From Larkinella sp965227735 (lineage in GTDB: Bacteria; Bacteroidota; Bacteroidia; Cytophagales; Spirosomataceae): 64,000 nt of DNA. Positions 58,512 through 64,000 of this stretch are shown here, in pieces; position 1 is the first letter of the stretch; each line of letters starts with the position of its first letter. Under the pieces are notes generated by a model. It saw only the letters and a list, made by a program, of their open reading frames with translations, was not told the DNA's origin and ran no database searches. The position numbers and the translations under genes were made by a program. The DNA lies in contig NZ_OZ245776.1 of assembly GCF_965227735.1 (NCBI RefSeq), forward strand, positions 3,596,001 through 3,660,000, read 5' to 3'.

Positions 58512-59789
58512 ATGAAGCGGCTGGGGGAATACACGAAACCGACGGTTCTGTTCGTCGATATGAACAGTTTTTTTGCCAGTTGCGAGCAACAGGTAAATTA
58601 TTACCTTCGCGACCGCCCGATTGCGGTGTGCGTCTATACCGGAAAACAGGGTTGCGTAATTGCGCCCTCCATCGAAGCCAAACGACTGGGAATCAGGCTC
58701 GGGATGCGACTGGACGAAGCCGTAAAGATTTGCCCGGATCTGGTTCCGGTTGAAACGAACTCCAAGCGTTACCGTGAATTTCACGTTGCCATCATCGATG
58801 TGCTCCGTCAGTTTACGCCCGATGTGCTACCGAAAAGCATCGACGAAGCGGTGGTCGATCTCACGCGCTGTCAGTTGATGTACAAGGACGTGCGGGAAGT
58901 GGCTCAGCAGATCAAACGGGATATTCGCGAAAAAGTCGGTGATTACCTGCGCTGCTCCATCGGAATTGCGCCCAATGCATTTCTGGCCAAATTAGGCTCC
59001 GATCTCCAGAAGCCCGACGGTCTGGTGATGATCACGCCCGAAACCATCGACGACGTTTTACGGAATCTGAAACTGACGGATTTGCCCGGCATTGGAACCC
59101 GCATGGCAAAACGGCTCGAAGACAAAGGCATTCTGACGCCCCTGAATCTGCGGTATGCGTCGCCCGAGCGACTGCGGGCGGTTTGTCAAAGCGTCATCGG
59201 CTGGCACTGGCATCTGCGGCTGAACTTCGGGGGCGAAGTGGATCTGGAAACCAGCGCCTACAAAAGCATGCAGGCCATGCGAACCATTTCGACGGCCCAG
59301 CGACGATCCGAAGAGCAACTGGATGAGTTGCTCCAGTCGCTTTGCCTGACGCTCGAGCGCCGGATGGTGCGTCAGGATGTTTTCTGCCAGATCGTGACGT
59401 TCTATTGCCGGTATCACGACGGCCGAAACTACAGCGACGAAGTCCGGCTGCCCGAACCGAAACAGGATAGCATGGAACTCTACCACCTGATCCGGCAACG
59501 CTTCGAGCGGTTTCAGAAACTCAACCAGTGTGAACCGATTTTAAATCGCTCGATCCGGAGCATGAGTGTCAGTGTGTATCGCTTCATTCCCGCCCAATTG
59601 GTTCCTTTCAGCTTGTTCGAAGACAATACCCGCAAAAACACGCTTCGGAAAACGGTGTATGAAGTGAAAGCGAAGTTTGGCAGCGATAAGCTGATGCGCG
59701 CCACCGAACTCCGTGATAACCCCGTATTCCGGGATGTCATCGGTTTCGGATCAATCAAGGACTTGCACGATGACCAAAATCCATTTTGA
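58512..59789 (+). CDS. Y-family DNA polymerase (DinB/UmuC-like) (425 aa)
   Basis: A translesion polymerase. The palm residues are Asp16 in FVDMNSFFASCEQ and Asp111-Glu112 in SIDEAVVDLT, which bind the two metal ions. The fingers text VIAPSIEAKRLGIRLGMRL and the HhH motif LPGIGTRMAKRLEDKG are present, and the little-finger domain covers the last 170 residues. Of DinB and UmuC, length and motifs fit the Bacteroidota UmuC/DinB-like group. It is controlled most probably by the divergent S24 repressor and copies damaged DNA under stress. Confidence 0.92.
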   Translation: MKRLGEYTKPTVLFVDMNSFFASCEQQVNYYLRDRPIAVCVYTGKQGCVIAPSIEAKRLGIRLGMRLDEAVKICPDLVPVETNSKRYREFHVAIIDVLRQFTPDVLPKSIDEAVVDLTRCQLMYKDVREVAQQIKRDIREKVGDYLRCSIGIAPNAFLAKLGSDLQKPDGLVMITPETIDDVLRNLKLTDLPGIGTRMAKRLEDKGILTPLNLRYASPERLRAVCQSVIGWHWHLRLNFGGEVDLETSAYKSMQAMRTISTAQRRSEEQLDELLQSLCLTLERRMVRQDVFCQIVTFYCRYHDGRNYSDEVRLPEPKQDSMELYHLIRQRFERFQKLNQCEPILNRSIRSMSVSVYRFIPAQLVPFSLFEDNTRKNTLRKTVYEVKAKFGSDKLMRATELRDNPVFRDVIGFGSIKDLHDDQNPF

Positions 59790-59966
59790 ATGACGAAACC
59801 GATACGTCCAATAGTTTTTTAACGAAAACGTGTTACTCTTCCTTCTTTTTGGAGTCAAAACAAGGAGCACGAACTTCGACTGGTGCTACACGGTTTTCCT
59901 GGTATCTTTCGTTATCTAATTTGGTACAGCAAGCCCGGAAGCGGTTTTGCCTTAATCATCAGACTT

Positions 59967-60533
59967 ATGAATAAATTATTCACCGTCGTTGTAACCATGC
60001 TGCTTGTTACAGTGACACTGGTTTCGTTTCGGCCCCGCCCGGAAGCCGCCAAAGAAGATGCCAAAATCAAGTGGCTGACGATTGAGGAAGCCTTTGCGCT
60101 GAATCAGAAAACGCCGAAGAAGGTTTTCATCGACGTGTATACCGATTGGTGCGGCTGGTGCAAGGTTATGGACCGCGAAACCTTCACCAACCCTTCCGTT
60201 GTCGACTACATCAATAAAAACTATTATGCCGTTAAGCTGAACGCCGAACAGAAGGCCGACATCGTGCTCGGAACCGATAAATTTGTGTACGTTGCGCAGG
60301 GCGGCCGGGGCTATCACCAACTGGCGGCTGCGCTGTTGCGCAACCAGTTGAGCTATCCGACCGTCGTATTTCTGAACGAAAAATTTCAGCCGATTCAACC
60401 CATCCCCGGATACATAAAAGCCCCGGAATTTCATCAGATCATTACCTTCATCGGGGGCGACCACTACAGCAAAGAACCCTTCGATCAGTTCAAAACGAAG
60501 ACTTATCAGCAGAAATATTCCGCAAAGATTTAG
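59967..60533 (+). CDS. Exported thioredoxin-fold protein (188 aa)
   Basis: A thioredoxin-like or DUF255-like protein facing the periplasm. With the ATG at 59967 a signal peptide (MNKLFTVVVTMLLVTVTLVS) is followed by a fold whose active site is Cys62-x-x-Cys65 in TDWCGWCKVMD. The cis-Pro segment QLSYPTVVFL is present. It probably reduces or isomerises envelope disulfides. It is the first gene after dinB, followed by a strong terminator. Confidence 0.9.
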   Translation: MNKLFTVVVTMLLVTVTLVSFRPRPEAAKEDAKIKWLTIEEAFALNQKTPKKVFIDVYTDWCGWCKVMDRETFTNPSVVDYINKNYYAVKLNAEQKADIVLGTDKFVYVAQGGRGYHQLAAALLRNQLSYPTVVFLNEKFQPIQPIPGYIKAPEFHQIITFIGGDHYSKEPFDQFKTKTYQQKYSAKI

Positions 60534-60550
60534 CGGATTGACTATCGTCC

Positions 60551-60595
60551 AACGCAAAAATGACCCCGGTTTCAGATCGGGGTCATTTTTGCGTT
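60551..60595 (+). terminator. Terminator after the thioredoxin-fold gene
   Basis: A perfect 18-bp stem (60551-60568 with 60578-60595, arm AACGCAAAAATGACCCCG) with a 9-nt loop. The palindromic AAAAA/TTTTT inside the stem could work on either strand. Confidence 0.85.
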
Positions 60596-60708
60596 CAACC
60601 GTACAGAAAATAATTCGTTTACATCCGAAATACGAAGAACAATTTCACAGAAATTGAAGTTAGGAAAGCTTGAGCAACTTAAAACCGACGCTCGCATCCT
60701 GACACTTT

Positions 60709-61500
60709 ATGAAACTTTTCGCCGGCTGTGAACTCCTCTACGAAGTTCCGGCTCCAGCACCTGTTGTGCTTATGTTACGCCCCCGCTCCGGTGCCGGGCA
60801 ATGGGTAATTTCCGAAGAATACCAGATCGAACCGAGCATTCCGGTGATCGAATACACCGACCCGTACGGCAATCTGTGCCAGCGGCTGATGGCCCCGGAA
60901 GGCAAGTTCAAGATCCAAATATCGCTGGTGGTCGAAACCGCCGACGAAATCGATACGGCTCCCGGCGCCCCTTTTGTGCCGGTGCAGGATTTGCCCGACG
61001 ACACCCTGCAGTTTTTACTACCCAGCCGCTATTGCCAGTCGGACCGGCTGGGAGCCCTGGCGGCCGAAATTACAGAAACCGCCCTCCCCGGCTACGACCA
61101 GGTTGAAGCGATCCGGAGCTGGATTCAGACCCGCGTGACGTACCAGTATGGCACCAGCGATGCCAGCACATCGGCCGTTGAAACCGCCGAAAAACGCATT
61201 GGCGTCTGCCGCGATTTTGCACACCTGGGCATTTCACTTTGCCGCAGCATCAACATTCCGGCCCGGATGGTCGTGGGCTACCTGCACCTGCTGGAGCCGA
61301 TGGATCTGCACGCCTGGTTCGAAGCATTCATCGATGGCCGCTGGTATACGTTCGATGCCACCCAAAAAGAACCCCGTGGCAATCGGATCGTGGTTGCCTA
61401 TGGCCGGGATGCCGCCGATGTGGCCCTCGCAACGCAGTATGGTGCCATGACGCTGGAAGAAATGCGGGTATGGGTGGAAGAAAAGAAAATAGACGGATAA
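60709..61500 (+). CDS. Transglutaminase-like cysteine protein (263 aa)
   Basis: Belongs to the transglutaminase-like superfamily. The triad is Cys167 (RIGVCRDFAHL), His201 (MDLHAWFEAFI) and Asp216 (YTFDATQ). An N-terminal beta domain (1-110) matches the SCP-like transglutaminase family Bacteroidota annotate next to alpha-E and circularly permuted ATP-grasp genes, though none is adjacent here. Whether it crosslinks or hydrolyses is unknown. No signal peptide. Confidence 0.9.
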   Translation: MKLFAGCELLYEVPAPAPVVLMLRPRSGAGQWVISEEYQIEPSIPVIEYTDPYGNLCQRLMAPEGKFKIQISLVVETADEIDTAPGAPFVPVQDLPDDTLQFLLPSRYCQSDRLGALAAEITETALPGYDQVEAIRSWIQTRVTYQYGTSDASTSAVETAEKRIGVCRDFAHLGISLCRSINIPARMVVGYLHLLEPMDLHAWFEAFIDGRWYTFDATQKEPRGNRIVVAYGRDAADVALATQYGAMTLEEMRVWVEEKKIDG

Positions 61501-61606
61501 GTTGCCAGACAGGTGAAATAAGACCGGTTTTTCTTTTTTTGTAAATAAATTTGACAAAACGGTTACATTTCATAACTTCCTGCCAATCAACTTAACCACT
61601 CAATCC

Positions 61607-61930
61607 ATGCTGAAAGAATTTAAAACCTTCATTGCTCAGGGCAACGTACTGGATTTGGCCGTGGGTGTCATCATTGGTGCGGCTTTCGGAAAAATAACCA
61701 CCTCTCTGGTTGAAGATATCATCAATCCGATCCTGGGTCTCTTAACGGGCGGTGTCGATTTCAGTAATTTGAAAATTGTTCTGAAGGAAGCCGTCGGTGA
61801 AACGCCGGAAGTGGCCATTCGGTACGGTAATTTCCTCAACATTGTCATTCAGTTCTTAATCATTGCCTGGGTTGTGTTCCTCATTGTTAAGGCGGCCAAC
61901 CGGTTTAGGTCGCAGGAAAAGAAAGAGTAA
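61607..61930 (+). CDS. mscL: Large-conductance mechanosensitive channel MscL (107 aa)
   Basis: An osmotic safety valve of the inner membrane. The first transmembrane helix (NVLDLAVGVIIGAAFGKITT) follows the N-terminal amphipathic helix MLKEFKTFIAQG; the second is FLNIVIQFLIIAWVVFLIV. A short periplasmic loop and short C-terminus explain the length below that of E. coli MscL (136 residues). Single gene with its own terminator (61956). Confidence 0.97.
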   Translation: MLKEFKTFIAQGNVLDLAVGVIIGAAFGKITTSLVEDIINPILGLLTGGVDFSNLKIVLKEAVGETPEVAIRYGNFLNIVIQFLIIAWVVFLIVKAANRFRSQEKKE

Positions 61931-61955
61931 CCTTTCCACTGTACCCACTCCATCG

Positions 61956-61987
61956 ACCCCGCTCCAGAGCGGGGTTTCTTTTTTGGA
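61956..61987 (+). terminator. Terminator of mscL
   Basis: The stem ACCCCGCT/AGCGGGGT (61956-61963 with 61968-61975) with a CCAG loop, followed by TTCTTTTTT. A strong rho-independent terminator. Confidence 0.9.
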
Positions 61988-62062
61988 AACAAAAAGATTG
62001 GTGAACGGGCGAACAGACTACAGCGAAACCCCTATTTTTGTCTTCGGTTTGCACATGAATCT

Positions 62063-63424
62063 ATGAAAGGTATTAGGGAATTGATGGTTGTTTTGGGCGG
62101 AGGAGAAAGCGGAGTTGGAGCAGCGTTGCTGGCAAAAGCGAAAGGATACACGGTTTTTTTGTCGGACAAAAGTCTCTTACAGGAATCCTATCGTCAGATT
62201 CTCCAGCAAGAGGGCATCCCGTTTGAAGAAGGACAACACACCGAAGAAACTATTTTTCAGGCCGACGAAGTGGTGAAAAGCCCCGGCATTCCCGAAAAAG
62301 CGCCCCTTATTCAGAAACTCCGGGAAAAGAAAATCCCGATTATCTCGGAAATCGAACTGGCTTCGCGCTACACGAAGGCCCAACTGATCGGTATTACGGG
62401 CAGCAACGGAAAAACCACCACGACGCTCCTGACCCATCATCTGCTGAAAACCGCCGGTTTCAACGTTGGTCTGGCGGGCAACATCGGCGAAAGTTTCGCT
62501 CAGCAGGTTCTCGACCATTCGTTTGACTATTACGTTCTGGAACTGAGCAGTTTCCAGTTGGACGATATGATTCAGGCCCGGATGAATGTCGCCATCCTGC
62601 TCAACATCACGCCCGATCACCTAGACCGCTACGAGTACCAGTTTTCGAAATACGTGGACTCGAAATTCCGTATTTTGCAAAACATGACCCCTAACGATAC
62701 GTTCATTTACTACGCGGAAAGTCCGGTGATCAGTGAAACCCTGCCCGTTAAAAAACCGGTGCCCCGGCTGTTGCCCGTGTCGCTGGTCGATGCACCCAAA
62801 CGGGGGGCTTACCTGAAAAACGGTTTGCTGGTAATCGACAACGGTTCACAATCCTTTGAAATTCCACTGGCTGATCTGCCGTTGAAAGGCAAGCATAACG
62901 CCATCAACATGCTGGCAGCAACGCTGGCGGCTCTGGCGGTCGGCGTCAAACCGGACGCACTGCGGGAAGGATTGCTGACGTTCCAAAATGCCGCTCACCG
63001 GCTCGAACCGGCGGGCGAAATCAAGGGGGTTCGATTCATAAACGACTCGAAAGCGACCAACGTTGATTCGGTTTACTATGCTTTGGAGAGTATACCAACG
63101 CCGGTGGTGTGGATTGCGGGCGGTTTGGACAAAGGAAATGACTACGACCAGCTTGAGCCCTTGGTTCAGGAAAAAGTAAAAGCGTTAATTTGTCTGGGAA
63201 AAGATAACCGGAAACTGGTAAGCTACTTTTCAAACCGTGTTCCGACGCTGTTTGAGACGCAGGATGTCAACGAAGCCGTTGCCAAAGGACTGGAACTGGC
63301 CAATCCGGGTGACACGGTTTTGCTATCACCCGCCTGCGCCAGTTTCGACCTGTTTCGTAATTACGAAGACCGGGGCAATCAGTTTAAAGAAGCCGTTAAA
63401 CGAATGATGAATGATGAACGATGA
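62063..63424 (+). CDS. murD: UDP-N-acetylmuramoyl-L-alanine:D-glutamate ligase (453 aa)
   Basis: Adds D-glutamate to UDP-MurNAc-L-alanine in peptidoglycan synthesis in the cytosol. The N-terminal domain has LGGGESGVGAALLAK, the ATP loop is GITGSNGKTTTTLL, and the C-terminal ligase domain has RLEPAGEIKGVRFINDSKAT. These are all hallmarks of MurD. It precedes ftsW, the order of the dcw cluster; mraY, often adjacent, is not found before it here, where mscL lies instead. The C-terminal residues MMNDER are encoded by an inverted-repeat arm. Confidence 0.96.
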   Translation: MKGIRELMVVLGGGESGVGAALLAKAKGYTVFLSDKSLLQESYRQILQQEGIPFEEGQHTEETIFQADEVVKSPGIPEKAPLIQKLREKKIPIISEIELASRYTKAQLIGITGSNGKTTTTLLTHHLLKTAGFNVGLAGNIGESFAQQVLDHSFDYYVLELSSFQLDDMIQARMNVAILLNITPDHLDRYEYQFSKYVDSKFRILQNMTPNDTFIYYAESPVISETLPVKKPVPRLLPVSLVDAPKRGAYLKNGLLVIDNGSQSFEIPLADLPLKGKHNAINMLAATLAALAVGVKPDALREGLLTFQNAAHRLEPAGEIKGVRFINDSKATNVDSVYYALESIPTPVVWIAGGLDKGNDYDQLEPLVQEKVKALICLGKDNRKLVSYFSNRVPTLFETQDVNEAVAKGLELANPGDTVLLSPACASFDLFRNYEDRGNQFKEAVKRMMNDER

Positions 63425-63483
63425 ACGATGGATGGGCCTGCGGCCGGTATTCCGTTTTAATTCATCATTCATGATTCATCATT
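63403..63483. repeat. Inverted repeat spanning the murD stop
   Basis: 63403-63426 and 63460-63483 are inverted copies (about 21 of 23 matching) built from AATGATGAAC words. The left arm supplies the last six codons and stop (63422-63424) of murD. The spacer before ftsW is otherwise without features. Confidence 0.75.
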
Positions 63484-63500
63484 CATAATTCATTTGAGGA

Positions 63501-64000
63501 ATGACAATCTCTCCAACAGACTGGTTGAAAAGCAACATCAAGGGCGACTACCACATTTGGGGGGTAGTGCTGTTTTTGTCCATCATGAGCGTTGCGGTTG
63601 TGTACAGTGCCACGGGGACGATGGCCTATCAGAAACTGCAATCGACGGAACATTACCTCTTCAAACACGGCGCACTGGTGGTGCTGGGGCTGGCCTGCAT
63701 GTGGGTGGCTCACCGGTTCAACTACGTCTACTACGCCCGGTTGTCGCGGTTTGGCATGTGGCTGTCGGTACCCCTGCTGCTGTGGGCCTATTTCAAAGGG
63801 ACGAACCTGAACGAAGCCTCGCGCTGGATTACCATTCCACTGATCAACCAGACCTTTCAGCCCTCGGATTTGGCCAAACTCGCCTTGATCTCCAACCTGG
63901 CCGCCATGCTGGCCAAACGGCAGCACATCAAAAAGGAACAGTATGACCCCAGCGTTCTGGTCAACATGATTGGCTGGATCGGGATTATCTGTGCCTGCAT
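63501..64000 (+). CDS. ftsW: FtsW/RodA-family cell-division glycosyltransferase, partial at window end
   Basis: The N-terminal part of the SEDS-family peptidoglycan glycosyltransferase; it continues beyond the window. From the ATG at 63501, right after a GAGGA ribosome site (63496-63500), the protein has TM segments (WGVVLFLSIMSVAVVYSA, GALVVLGLACMWVAH, FGMWLSVPLLLWAYF) and the family signature EASRWITIP followed by FQPSDLAKLALI. It sits directly downstream of murD as in dcw clusters, supporting ftsW rather than rodA. Confidence 0.93.
   Translation, partial: MTISPTDWLKSNIKGDYHIWGVVLFLSIMSVAVVYSATGTMAYQKLQSTEHYLFKHGALVVLGLACMWVAHRFNYVYYARLSRFGMWLSVPLLLWAYFKGTNLNEASRWITIPLINQTFQPSDLAKLALISNLAAMLAKRQHIKKEQYDPSVLVNMIGWIGIICAC

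Overview
The window looks like chromosomal DNA of a Bacteroidota species of the order Cytophagales, most likely a Spirosoma- or Larkinella-like member of the Spirosomataceae. This is inferred from protein content: a GLPGLI protein, carboxypeptidase-regulatory/TonB-type outer-membrane proteins, ISAon1-type transposases, a FadN-style beta-oxidation enzyme and GMC/Gfo-Idh sugar oxidoreductases. It also fits the Bacteroidota promoter pattern (TTG, about 20 nt, TAnnTTTG) seen ahead of several genes. No rRNA or intact tRNA gene was found.

Layout. 1-5224 is an AT-rich genomic island. It holds a PP2C phosphatase divergent from a kinase - unknown protein - PD-(D/E)XK nuclease-like cassette, then a tyrosine recombinase that ends beside a 22-nt tRNA 3'-end remnant and that tRNA's terminator. 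5305-8241 is a tandem pair of ISAon1-type insertion sequences bounded as one unit by an 8-bp target duplication. From 8271 the sequence is ordinary GC-richer chromosome. It carries a Tat-exported sugar oxidoreductase and isomerase pair, a zinc alcohol dehydrogenase, a lone IS630-type HTH protein, an M28 peptidase with a TonB-type barrel protein, asd, an SSS symporter and an S41 lipoprotein protease.

27557-37174 is a fatty-acid beta-oxidation regulon: marR, fadN, fadA and fadE, with decayed toxin-antitoxin genes between fadN and fadA. A GTATGC-N2-GCATAC operator occurs once before marR and twice around the fadE promoter, so the MarR protein probably controls both units. A LysM protein with a degenerate transglycosylase fold lies on the opposite strand between fadA and fadE.

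37308-56895 holds an FMN-binding stress protein, a giant alpha-2-macroglobulin lipoprotein, a GH9 glucanase with a strongly basic tail, a LytTR/histidine-kinase pair, a NodB-type deacetylase, a barrel protein/GLPGLI operon behind a BlaI-type operator, and a GMC oxidoreductase. 56932-57653 is a REP-associated transposase between two copies of a related palindrome. 57678-59789 is a divergent S24 repressor/DinB pair. The right end carries a thioredoxin-like protein, a transglutaminase, mscL, murD and the start of ftsW (cut by the window).

The most promising undescribed candidates are the phosphatase/kinase/nuclease island at the left end, the MarR-Fad operator circuit, the self-contained REP-transposase unit, and a nested palindromic element at 19832-19980.
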